Assembly: GCA_903837525.1 (NCBI GenBank)
Contig: CAILUU010000048.1
Span: forward strand, 1 to 41,550
Reading direction: 5' to 3'
Length of the DNA: 41,550 bases
Source of the DNA: an uncultured Bacteroidota bacterium
GTDB lineage: Bacteria > Bacteroidota > Bacteroidia > Chitinophagales > Chitinophagaceae
Part shown: in pieces, positions 26,411 to 34,461 of the stretch
Layout of the letters: every line of letters starts with the position of its first letter
Numbering within the stretch: position 1 is the first letter of the stretch
Made by a program: the position numbers and the translations under genes
The notes under the pieces: model-generated
Told to the model about the DNA's origin: nothing
The model's database searches: none
The model's input: the letters and a program-made list of their open reading frames with translations, nothing else

Positions 26411-27397
26411 ATGGATTTTCAACAATTATTTAACGATTTTTCAAAGATAAAAGTTGCTGTAATTGGCGATGTAATGTTAGATACGTATTGGTGGGGAAAG
26501 GTAGATAGAATTTCGCCTGAAGCTCCTGTGCCAGTAGTTGCTGTAACTAAAAGAGAGCAACGAATTGGAGGTGCAGGTAATGTTGCCCTAAATTTAGTAT
26601 CGCTTGGTGCACATGTAAATGTGTTAACAGTTTTAGGTAAAGATGATGATGGCGAACAGCTTACTACTTTGTTTAACCAAAATAATATTGGTGCAAAATA
26701 TATCGTTACAAGCACCGATAGAATTACAACAAATAAAATACGCATTATTAGCCGCAATCAACATATGATGCGATTAGACGCAGAAATGCAAACTGATATT
26801 ACCCAAAATGATGAAGAAAAATTATTGTATGCTTTTGAAGAATACATTGCAGCCGAAAGTCCGGATATAGTTATTTTAGAAGATTACAATAAAGGGGTAC
26901 TTACCCAAACTGTTGTTACAAAAATTATCGCACTTTGTAAACAGCACCATATTTTAACTGCCGTTGATCCTAAGCGTAAAAACTTTTTTAGTTATGTTGG
27001 GGTAGATATTTTTAAACCCAATTTAAAAGAAGCAGTTGAAGGTTTAAATATACTTACAGATGTTGTTAGCTTAAGTTTATTAAAAGATATTCATCTTCTA
27101 TTACAAGAAAAATTAAAGCATAAAATATCTTTTATAACCCTTTCCGAAAAAGGAGTGTTTTATAACGATAATAACTCATCAAGCCTTATACCGACACATA
27201 TACGTAGTATTGCCGATGTTAGCGGTGCAGGAGATACCGTAATAGCTGTTGCCTCGTTAGTATATGCCGCAACAAAAAATGTTAAACTAATGGCAGAGGT
27301 TGCCAATATAGCAGGTGGCTTAGTTTGTGAGGAAGTAGGTACGGTAGCAATAAATAAGGAAAGTTTGTTGAAGGAGTGTGAGGAGTTGTTAACTTAA
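26411..27397 (+). CDS. rfaE1: D-glycero-beta-D-manno-heptose-7-phosphate kinase (RfaE1 domain)
   Basis: A PfkB-family sugar kinase of 328 residues from the ATG at 26411. It phosphorylates heptose 7-phosphate at C1 for ADP-heptose and lipopolysaccharide core synthesis. Features are VIGDVMLDTYWWGKVDRISP, the sugar-binding GGAGNVALNLVSLGA, ITLSEKGVFYND, and the catalytic loop DVSGAGDTVIAVASL containing the base Asp. It holds only the kinase half of E. coli HldE; the nucleotidyltransferase must be encoded elsewhere. A single base separates it from the permease stop, so the two are coupled, although the pairing looks metabolically unrelated. Confidence 0.92.
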   Translation: MDFQQLFNDFSKIKVAVIGDVMLDTYWWGKVDRISPEAPVPVVAVTKREQRIGGAGNVALNLVSLGAHVNVLTVLGKDDDGEQLTTLFNQNNIGAKYIVTSTDRITTNKIRIISRNQHMMRLDAEMQTDITQNDEEKLLYAFEEYIAAESPDIVILEDYNKGVLTQTVVTKIIALCKQHHILTAVDPKRKNFFSYVGVDIFKPNLKEAVEGLNILTDVVSLSLLKDIHLLLQEKLKHKISFITLSEKGVFYNDNNSSSLIPTHIRSIADVSGAGDTVIAVASLVYAATKNVKLMAEVANIAGGLVCEEVGTVAINKESLLKECEELLT

Positions 27398-27859
27398 TTT
27401 ATTCCTCTCCTGTTTCAGTTTTTCCATTGTATCACCAATATCCAATAACCGTTGATAATTAAAAATTATTTCAAAAAATATTTTTACCGCAACAAAAACT
27501 AATATAAATATTTTGCTTGCACCAAAAGTTAAAAACATACTGCCAAGTATTAGGATTAACTGCTGGCTAAAAAATTCTTATATAAGGTTCAAACATTAAT
27601 TTTTCCATCGAAATATTTTTGTAATCTCCTTTTCCAATAAAAGTAAAAAAAGGTTGTATGGTGTAATAAACAATAAAAATTAGTAACACCAATTTTTCAT
27701 CATTTTTAAAACATTAATAATGCCCACAATTAACGTTTCCATAGCATACACTACAAAAATTCGTTTAGCATCCCAACCCAAAAACCAAATTCAGTAACGA
27801 TGTATTAAATTAACAAGTATTGAAAGATAATCGGGTATTGTTAGCTTACGTTTAAACAT
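27389..27859 (-). pseudogene. Decayed DUF6498-like membrane protein gene
   Basis: On the minus strand from an ATG at 27859: FKRKLTIPDYLSILVNLIHR, then an in-frame TGA, then IWFLGWDAKRIFVVYAMETL and IVGIINVLKM. A frame change leads to LLIFIVYYTIQPFFTFIGKG, and further damage leads to LGSMFLTFGASKIFILVFVA and a tail DTMEKLKQERNKLS. The order and the GWD...YxxE...NVLKM pattern are those of DUF6498 membrane proteins as I remember them. There are at least one stop, two frameshifts and a shortened middle. It explains the whole 500-bp gap and overlaps the rfaE1 3' end by 9 bp. Confidence 0.65.
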
Positions 27860-27898
27860 TGTAAAAAATATTTAGAATTTTTATGGCACTAAATTAAA

Positions 27899-27906
27899 TA
27901 CTTTTG
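27899..27906 (+). promoter_or_regulatory. -7 promoter box for the isoaspartyl peptidase/ispD operon
   Basis: TACTTTTG, an exact TANNTTTG match, 27 bases before the ATG at 27934. Its position rules against the upstream TTG at 27904, which lies inside the box, as the start. Confidence 0.55.
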
Positions 27907-27933
27907 AGGTACAAAAAATACCCAACACTACGT

Positions 27934-28884
27934 ATGCAAAAATTTTCAATAGTAGTTCACGGCGGAGCCGGAACAATTTTAAAAGAAGATATGACTCCTG
28001 AGTTAGAAGCAGCATATATAAAAGGCTTGCAAGATGCAATAAATGCTGGTTATGCTGTTTTAGAAGAAGGAGGCACATCGGTAAATGCTGTAAAAGCGGC
28101 TTGTGTAACGTTAGAAGATAATTTATTGTTTAATGCAGGTAGGGGCTCGGTATTTACAAAAAAAGGGGTGCAAGAGATGGATGCTGCCATCATGGATGGC
28201 AATGGTTTAGCAGCAGGTGCTGTGGCTGGTGTTCGTAATGTTCGTAACCCCATAGAATTGGCTACAGAAGTTATGATCAACAGTAACCATGTTTTTTTAA
28301 GTGGAAAAGGGGCAAACGATTTTGCAATAAAACAAGGCATTAAATTAGAACCCGATGAATTCTTTTTCTCTCAATTTAGATACGATCAGTGGAGGGCGTT
28401 AAGAGATAGTGATAATTATTCGTTAGATCATACGCACCAGGGCTTAGAAGAATTAATGAAAGATAAAAAATTTGGAACAATTGGTGCTGCTGCTTGCGAT
28501 ATTCAAGGTAATATTGCCGCAAGTACAAGTACAGGGGGAATGACGAATAAAAAATATGGACGAATTGGCGATAGCCCAATTATAGGGGCCGGAACGTATG
28601 CAAACAATAAAACTTGTGCCATAAGTTGTACAGGCCATGGTGAGCCATTTATTCGGGCTGTTGCGGCACATGATGTAAGTTGTTTAATGGAATATAAAGG
28701 AATGACGTTACAACAAGCAATGAACCAAGTAGTAAATGTAACGTTAGTAGCAATGGAGGGCGAGGGCGGAATGATTGGCGTAGATGCTGCTGGAAACACC
28801 TCTTTAATTTTTAATAGCGCAGGTATGTACCGAGCTATGAAAAACAGTGAAGGAGAAAGTTTTGTAGGAATTTATAAAGATTAA
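27934..28884 (+). CDS. Isoaspartyl peptidase / type III L-asparaginase (Ntn hydrolase)
   Basis: A 316-residue N-terminal nucleophile hydrolase that removes isoaspartyl residues from peptides and may hydrolyse asparagine. The N-terminus MQKFSIVVHGGAGTI is typical. The autocleavage and nucleophile site is the Thr in KKFGTIGAAACD, which becomes the first residue of the beta subunit. STSTGGMTNKKYGRIGDSPI and GAGTYANN form the substrate pocket, and TGHGEPFIRA is present. Without a signal peptide, a cytoplasmic location is expected. ispD starts 3 bp after it, so the two form an operon despite unrelated roles. Confidence 0.93.
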   Translation: MQKFSIVVHGGAGTILKEDMTPELEAAYIKGLQDAINAGYAVLEEGGTSVNAVKAACVTLEDNLLFNAGRGSVFTKKGVQEMDAAIMDGNGLAAGAVAGVRNVRNPIELATEVMINSNHVFLSGKGANDFAIKQGIKLEPDEFFFSQFRYDQWRALRDSDNYSLDHTHQGLEELMKDKKFGTIGAAACDIQGNIAASTSTGGMTNKKYGRIGDSPIIGAGTYANNKTCAISCTGHGEPFIRAVAAHDVSCLMEYKGMTLQQAMNQVVNVTLVAMEGEGGMIGVDAAGNTSLIFNSAGMYRAMKNSEGESFVGIYKD

Positions 28885-28887
28885 AAG

Positions 28888-29628
28888 TTGAAAACAGCAA
28901 TAAGTATGTATGAAATGAAGATGGCACAAATGGAAACAAATAAACTTACATGTGAAGTAGAACTTTCAAAAATTGCTGTAATTGTGGCTGGGGGCACAGG
29001 TGTAAGAATGAATACAGCTATACCAAAACAATTTTTATTATTGAATGGCAAGCCCATACTGTATTATACCATTAAAACTTTTTTACAAGCTTTTAACGAT
29101 GTAAAAATTATTTTAGTACTGCCCGAAGAAAGTATTGCAGCCGGACAAGAAATTATTGATGCTTTTTTTGATTACGAAAGAATTAAAATTACAATTGGTG
29201 GTCGTACTCGATTTCACTCAGTACAAAATGGGTTAAAGTTAATTGAAGAAGAAGCAATAATTTTTGTGCATGATGGGGTTCGTTGTTTAGTTAGTCAACA
29301 ATTGATCCATCATTGCTATAATGCTGCAATTGAATTTGGTAGTGCTATACCGGTAATAGGTAGTGCTGATAGTTTACGTATAATTAAAGGAGAAAATAAC
29401 GAAATACTTGATAGAGATACTGTCCGACTTGTACAAACCCCACAAACCTTTCATAGCAAAATTTTATTGCCAGCATTTAATATAGATTTTAAAGAAAAAT
29501 TTACCGATGAAGCCACAGTGGTAGAGGCGTTTGGCCTAAAAGTACACTTGGTTGAAGGAGAAGAAACAAATATAAAAATTACTAATCCCATTGATTTACT
29601 AATAGCCGAAAAAATAGTAAGCGAATAA
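28888..29628 (+). CDS. ispD: 2-C-methyl-D-erythritol 4-phosphate cytidylyltransferase
   Basis: Third step of the non-mevalonate isoprenoid pathway: couples CTP to methylerythritol phosphate. The nucleotide-binding signature is IAVIVAGGTGVRMNTAIPKQ, followed by FLLLNGKPIL. IFVHDGVRCLVS (normally HDGVRPF), GSADSLR, VQTPQTF and FTDEATVVEAFG match IspD. The start is unsettled: TTG at 28888, or ATG at 28906, 28915 or 28930. The conserved domain begins near 28972, so any of these leaves an N-terminal tail longer than in most IspD proteins. Translationally coupled to the isoaspartyl peptidase gene. Confidence 0.92.
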   Translation: MKTAISMYEMKMAQMETNKLTCEVELSKIAVIVAGGTGVRMNTAIPKQFLLLNGKPILYYTIKTFLQAFNDVKIILVLPEESIAAGQEIIDAFFDYERIKITIGGRTRFHSVQNGLKLIEEEAIIFVHDGVRCLVSQQLIHHCYNAAIEFGSAIPVIGSADSLRIIKGENNEILDRDTVRLVQTPQTFHSKILLPAFNIDFKEKFTDEATVVEAFGLKVHLVEGEETNIKITNPIDLLIAEKIVSE

Positions 29629-29832
29629 ATTTATAAAATTCTATACCACATTTCTACTCATTCATCTTTCCAAATAGCATCTAAGCTTTTCGTATGGTAG
29701 TATTGGCATTTCTTTAAGCTTTTTTTTGGTAGTTGGGTTTGCTATTTGTTGAAATGTTTAAAAAATAAATATACATATCTATTAACGGTTTAAAAATTAG
29801 GCAAAGCCTAAAACAAAAGCTATTTTTAAAAA

Positions 29833-31062
29833 ATGAATCAAAAAATACTTGTTGTTATTGGTGGCGGTGCAGCTGGATTTTTTTGTGCAATAAATGCTGC
29901 ACAACAAAATTCGTTGCTTAGGGTAATTTTAGTAGAAAAAACAAGTAAGCTTTTAAGCAAGGTAAGAGTAAGTGGTGGCGGACGTTGTAACGTTACCCAT
30001 GCTTGTTTCACAATTAGCGAAATGCTAAAAAAATATCCAAGGGGAGAGAGTTTTTTAAAAAAAACGTTTCAACATTTTTTTACTACAGATACAATTGAGT
30101 GGTTTAAAAAAAGAGGTGTGGAATTAAAAACGGAAGATGATGGAAGAATGTTTCCTGTAACCAACTCATCGCAAACAATAATTGAATGTTTAATAAAGGA
30201 AGCCAATGTAAACCGAGTAGAAGTTATGCTTAATGCCGATGTAAAAAACATCGAAAACAAAAACGATACATTTAATTTATCCTTAGCTGATGGACGCTTG
30301 TTGCCATGCGATTTTTTGTGTATTGCAACTGGCGGTTATCCAAAATCAACTCAGTTTGAATGGTTGATGAAAACCGGACATACCATTGCAGAACCTATAC
30401 CATCCTTATTTACCTTTAATATTTCAGATAAAAACTTAACAACTTTAATGGGTGTGGTTGTTGAAAATGCTATGGTGAAAATTGCTGGTACAAAATTGCA
30501 ACAGCAAGGACCAGTTTTAATTACACATTGGGGTTTAAGTGGACCTGGCATTTTAAAATTATCTGCTTGGGCTGCATTAGAATTAGCTAAAAGTAATTGG
30601 CAGTTTGCTATTGTTGTAAATTGGTTGCCACAGTACAACGAAAATACGTTACGAGATAAATTTCAACTCCTACGTTTCGAAATTGCTGCTCAAAAAATAA
30701 TAAACAAAAATCCATTTGGCTTGCCTAATCGTTTTTGGGAATATTTACTAAAGGCAGCCGAAATAAAAGAGGATTGTAGGTGGACAGATTTGCCAGCAAA
30801 GGAACAAAATAAACTACTAAAAGTAATATGTACTCATACCCTACAAGTAAAAGGCAAAACAACTTTTAAGGAAGAATTTGTAACAGCAGGTGGTATTCAA
30901 TTAAACGAAATTGATGCAAATACTATGCAAAGCAAAATAGTACCTAATTTGTTTTTTGCTGGGGAAGTAATTAATGTAGATGGTATTACTGGAGGGTTTA
31001 ATTTTCAAAATGCTTGGACAACAGGCTGGGTTGCTGCAAAAGCAATAGCATCTTGTATTTAA
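29833..31062 (+). CDS. BaiN/HI0933-family FAD-dependent oxidoreductase
   Basis: A 409-residue flavoprotein of the HI0933/YhiN/BaiN family. The N-terminal FAD motif is VVIGGGAAGFFCAINAAQQN, followed by the family-specific KVRVSGGGRCNVTHACF. WGLSGPGILKLSAWAALEL is in the middle, and FAGEVINVDGITGGFNFQNA near the C-terminus contacts FAD. Members reduce C=C bonds in bile-acid metabolism in some bacteria, but most have no known substrate, so a specific reaction is not assigned. It is a stand-alone gene preceded by a 204-bp AT-rich gap. Confidence 0.9.
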   Translation: MNQKILVVIGGGAAGFFCAINAAQQNSLLRVILVEKTSKLLSKVRVSGGGRCNVTHACFTISEMLKKYPRGESFLKKTFQHFFTTDTIEWFKKRGVELKTEDDGRMFPVTNSSQTIIECLIKEANVNRVEVMLNADVKNIENKNDTFNLSLADGRLLPCDFLCIATGGYPKSTQFEWLMKTGHTIAEPIPSLFTFNISDKNLTTLMGVVVENAMVKIAGTKLQQQGPVLITHWGLSGPGILKLSAWAALELAKSNWQFAIVVNWLPQYNENTLRDKFQLLRFEIAAQKIINKNPFGLPNRFWEYLLKAAEIKEDCRWTDLPAKEQNKLLKVICTHTLQVKGKTTFKEEFVTAGGIQLNEIDANTMQSKIVPNLFFAGEVINVDGITGGFNFQNAWTTGWVAAKAIASCI

Positions 31063-31105
31063 ATCAACATTAACAGTGCTCTTTAGTAAGATGATTGATT
31101 AAAAC

Positions 31106-31113
31106 TATCTTTG
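31106..31113 (+). promoter_or_regulatory. -7 promoter box upstream of the LptF/LptG gene
   Basis: TATCTTTG, an exact TANNTTTG match, 87 bases before the ATG, implying an untranslated leader of about 80 nt. The leader contains a bulged hairpin (cacatagg at 31149-31156 with cctatgtg at 31178-31185, plus caaaat/attttg inside). Confidence 0.5.
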
Positions 31114-31199
31114 CAAAAAATAGTTTAAACACATAGAAACATAGTCACATAGGTCTAAAACAAAATTATCTATTTTGCCTATGTGCTTCAAATTTAGGA

Positions 31200-32303
31200 A
31201 TGAAAAAAATTGATCGTTACATACTATCTAAATATTTAACCACTTTCTTTTTTTGCTTATTGCTTTTTACGGCTATAGTTGTAGTGGTAGATATTAGCGA
31301 AAAAACAGACGATTTTGTAAAATCAAAATTGCCCCTAAGTAGAATTATTACCGATTATTATTTTGGCTTTATTCCTAGGATTGATGCCTTACTTTTTCCA
31401 CTATTTGTATTTATATCGGTTATTTTTTTTACGTCAAAAATGGCAACTCGTAGCGAAGTAATAGCTATACTAAGCAGTGGTGTAAGCTTTAAAAGGTTTT
31501 TACTTCCTTTTTTTGTTGGCTCGTTATTATTAGGTGGTGTACTTTGGCTTGGCTATCAATATGTAGTGCCCAATGCCAATAAAAAGTGGGCCGATTTTCA
31601 GGCAAAATATATCGATCAAAATTATGGAAATAGCAGCAACGAGTATGGTAACGGAAGCTACAAACAAAAAATTTATTTTAAGTTAGATAGTAATACTTAT
31701 GCAGGTATTAGAGGGTATGATACCATTAGTAAAATCGGGAATATTTTTTTTATAAATCAATTCAAGGGTAAAAACTTGGTGTATAATTTACGGGCAGAAT
31801 CGTTTAGTTGGGACACTGGGTATAAAAAATGGAAATTATCTAATGTAATTGAACGAACCATTGATAGCCTAACCGAAAAAGTTAGCCGAACAGAAACTAT
31901 CTATAAAAACTATAATTTTAAACCAGTTGATTTACGTAAAAATGAATACCTAAAAGACCAACTAATAACACCAGATTTAAATACTTTAATTACCCTTGAA
32001 AAATTACGAGGATCAGAAAACATTAATTCGCTATTAACAGAGCGATATAACAGAGATGCCATACCTTTCTCTGTGTTAATACTTACCCTAATTGGTGCAA
32101 TTTTGGCAAGCCGAAAAATAAGAGGAGGTAGCGGAATGCACCTAGCCATAGGGGTTTTGTTAAGCTTTGTGTATATTTTGTTGAGTAAACTATCTTTTGT
32201 GTTTGCTACCAAAGGCAATTTTCCGGCAATAGTTGCAGCCTGGCTACCTAATATAATTTTTATTGTAGTAGCTTTTTATTTATACAAAAAAGCTCCAAAA
32301 TAG
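31200..32303 (+). CDS. LptF/LptG (YjgP/YjgQ) family lipopolysaccharide export permease
   Basis: A 367-residue inner-membrane permease of the LPS export ABC transporter (LptB2FG). It begins MKKIDRYILSKYLTTFFFCL, the family start. Three N-terminal helices (about 13-33, 55-78 and 100-122) are followed by a periplasmic jellyroll-type domain (about 125-275) and three C-terminal helices (about 283-303, 312-332 and 340-362). The motif ATRSEVIAILSSGVSFKRF is the cytoplasmic coupling region. F and G cannot be distinguished. lptB is not in the window. Together with lpxB and rfaE1 it shows that this organism makes lipid A and core LPS. Confidence 0.92.
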   Translation: MKKIDRYILSKYLTTFFFCLLLFTAIVVVVDISEKTDDFVKSKLPLSRIITDYYFGFIPRIDALLFPLFVFISVIFFTSKMATRSEVIAILSSGVSFKRFLLPFFVGSLLLGGVLWLGYQYVVPNANKKWADFQAKYIDQNYGNSSNEYGNGSYKQKIYFKLDSNTYAGIRGYDTISKIGNIFFINQFKGKNLVYNLRAESFSWDTGYKKWKLSNVIERTIDSLTEKVSRTETIYKNYNFKPVDLRKNEYLKDQLITPDLNTLITLEKLRGSENINSLLTERYNRDAIPFSVLILTLIGAILASRKIRGGSGMHLAIGVLLSFVYILLSKLSFVFATKGNFPAIVAAWLPNIIFIVVAFYLYKKAPK

Positions 32304-32416
32304 TTTATGCCTAAACTTTGTACTTAATTTTTTGTTTAACAAATTAAGGGTCAGTAATTTTACACTAATTAAACAATGTGCTAAAAGTAGCTACAAACCA
32401 ATAAAATTTAAGTTGT

Positions 32417-33742
32417 ATGGGAATTATAAAGGAAAAATTTAAGGCAAAAGCCGATGCTACTGCAGCGGAGATTAAAGAAATATTAAAAGAGCACGGAAAT
32501 AAAAAAATTGGGGAGGTTACTTTAAGCCAAGTCTATCAAGGTATGAGAGGAATTACGGGTTTAGTAACAGAAACTTCGTTATTAGATGCTCAAGAGGGTA
32601 TACGTTTTAGAGGTTACACTATTCCAGAATTACAACAAAAATTACCTAAAGCAACTAATGGTGCTGAACCATTGCCAGAAGGATTATTTTATTTAATGCT
32701 AGTTGGGGAATTACCTACCGAAGCAGATGTATCCCACCTAACCAGTGTGTGGCAACGTCGTAGCCATGTACCTAATCATGTATTTGCAAGTATTGAGGCG
32801 TTGCCAGTAAACTCCCATCCAATGACGCAATTTGTTGTAGCCATAATGGCCTTACAAACAGAAAGTCAGTTTGCTAAACGCTATGCTGCAGGCATGAGTA
32901 AAAAAGATTATTGGGATGCAGTGTTTGACGACTCAATGGATTTAATAGCAAGACTACCCCGTATAGCAGCGTATATATATAGACGAAAGTATAAAAATGG
33001 CGATCATATTCATCCAAATGGTTTGTTAGATTGGGCAGGTAATTTTGCTCATATGATGGGTTATGAAGATGAAGAGTTTAAAGAATTGATGCGTTTATAT
33101 ATGACCATACATGCTGATCATGAGGGTGGAAACGTATCTGCACACACCACACATTTGGTGGGCTCAGCCCTTAGCGATCCGTATTTAAGTTTTGCCGCAG
33201 GTATGAATGGTTTAGCAGGTCCTTTACACGGCTTAGCCAATCAAGAAGTAATCAAATGGATTTACGAAATGAGGGAAGAGTTGAACACCGAAAATCCATC
33301 TAAAGCACAAATAGAAGAGTACGTTAAAAAAACATTGAGTGAAGGAAAAGTAGTACCAGGTTATGGCCATGCAGTGCTGCGTAAAACAGATCCAAGGTTT
33401 ACAGCACAAATGGAATTTGGTAAAAAGCATATGCCTAACGATCCTTTAGTACAAACCGTTTGGAATATTTACGATGCAGTTCCGCCTATTTTACAATCGT
33501 TAGGTAAAATAAAAAATCCATGGCCAAATGTAGATGCTCATAGCGGATCTTTACTTGTGCATTATGGAATGGTAGAGTATGAGTTTTACACCGTATTATT
33601 TGGTGTTTCAAGAGCATTAGGTGTACTATCAAGTTTAATTTGGGATAGGGCATTAGGCTTCCCATTAGAACGACCAAAATCTATAACAACAGATTTAGTA
33701 AAACTTTGGTTAGAAGGCAAAGATGAAATTTGGGAAGGTTAA
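32417..33742 (+). CDS. gltA: Citrate synthase (eukaryotic/mitochondrial-like type)
   Basis: Condenses oxaloacetate and acetyl-CoA at the entry of the TCA cycle. The 441-residue chain has the active-site blocks of the mitochondrial-like group: NVSAHTTHLVGSALSDPYLS, AGPLHGLANQEVI with a catalytic His, GYGHAVLRKTDPRF with the second catalytic His, and PNVDAHSGSLLVHYG with the catalytic Asp. The N-terminal extension (IKEKFKAKADATAAEIKEIL) also fits. Monocistronic: its own AT-rich upstream region and a clear intrinsic terminator 22 bases after the stop codon. Confidence 0.97.
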   Translation: MGIIKEKFKAKADATAAEIKEILKEHGNKKIGEVTLSQVYQGMRGITGLVTETSLLDAQEGIRFRGYTIPELQQKLPKATNGAEPLPEGLFYLMLVGELPTEADVSHLTSVWQRRSHVPNHVFASIEALPVNSHPMTQFVVAIMALQTESQFAKRYAAGMSKKDYWDAVFDDSMDLIARLPRIAAYIYRRKYKNGDHIHPNGLLDWAGNFAHMMGYEDEEFKELMRLYMTIHADHEGGNVSAHTTHLVGSALSDPYLSFAAGMNGLAGPLHGLANQEVIKWIYEMREELNTENPSKAQIEEYVKKTLSEGKVVPGYGHAVLRKTDPRFTAQMEFGKKHMPNDPLVQTVWNIYDAVPPILQSLGKIKNPWPNVDAHSGSLLVHYGMVEYEFYTVLFGVSRALGVLSSLIWDRALGFPLERPKSITTDLVKLWLEGKDEIWEG

Positions 33743-33764
33743 TTAGATACTTCATGAAATTTAT

Positions 33765-33793
33765 AAAACCCAGCATTTATGTTGGGTTTTTTG
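33765..33793 (+). terminator. Intrinsic terminator after citrate synthase
   Basis: aaaacccagca pairs with tgttgggtttt (one G-T wobble), followed by a T-run. Confidence 0.8.
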
Positions 33794-33915
33794 TTAATTC
33801 TTAATGTATAATTTTGTAAAAAAATAATTAATAGGCTTTGTACTAATTTCAGTATTCTTTACTACACCTTAGGCAAAAAAACTTTAAAACATATCAACTA
33901 CAATAAAAAATTGAT

Positions 33916-33946
33916 TTTGAATAAAGATGGTGTGCAATTATATTTG
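33916..33946 (+). promoter_or_regulatory. Complete Bacteroidota promoter for tRNA-Ala
   Basis: TTTG (33916-33919), exactly 19 bases, then TATATTTG (33939-33946): a full TTTG-N19-TANNTTTG promoter. The tRNA begins 9 bases later. It is the best promoter in the window. Confidence 0.75.
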
Positions 33947-33954
33947 CACCTCTT

Positions 33955-34028
<74 letters not shown>

Positions 34029-34041
34029 CAAAATAACTACT

Positions 34042-34075
34042 ACAAAACCCTTATTCATTAAGGGTTTTGTCTTTT
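34042..34075 (+). terminator. Intrinsic terminator after tRNA-Ala
   Basis: A perfect 12-bp stem, acaaaaccctta with taagggttttgt, and a five-base loop, followed by cttttac. Confidence 0.85.
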
Positions 34076-34461
34076 ACAGGAATTTATTAGATATTTAGAT
34101 GTGGCCCTATAACTCTCAATTTGGGTATCAAATGGGTATCAAATCTTCTAAAGGTTCAATTTATGTTTTAATAGCCGTTGCCTAGAAGAAATTTATGCTT
34201 CAGCAATCATTCTACGAAATTTTACAGATTTTAAGCATTTCTATTTTTGAAAAAATACCCATAAATCAACTGTTTTAGCAAACTCAATTACAATATTTCA
34301 AAGAACTAAATCATAACCAATTGAATATGTTCGACTAATAAAGCAACGCTAATGATAGGCCATCTTATTTTAAGTCATTGAACAAGAGTTCATTAATATG
34401 AAAAAATAGTATAACTTAAAAAATTCAAAATTTAGAATAAGCAAATAATTAACTTGTTGGC
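34076..34461. other. AT-rich gap with an 11-bp tandem repeat
   Basis: No gene seen. The only clear structure is a perfect tandem duplication of tgggtatcaaa (34122-34132 and 34133-34143), shortly after the tRNA. A tRNA gene with a short repeat beside it is a classic integration site, but no copy of the tRNA 3' end was found elsewhere in the window and no integrase is present. Confidence 0.4.

Noticed and set aside
29680-29770. Short minus-strand segment reading ANPTTKKKLKEMPILPYEKL
   Set aside because: It looks protein-like but is only about 30 codons, has no start or recognisable family, and cannot be told from chance.
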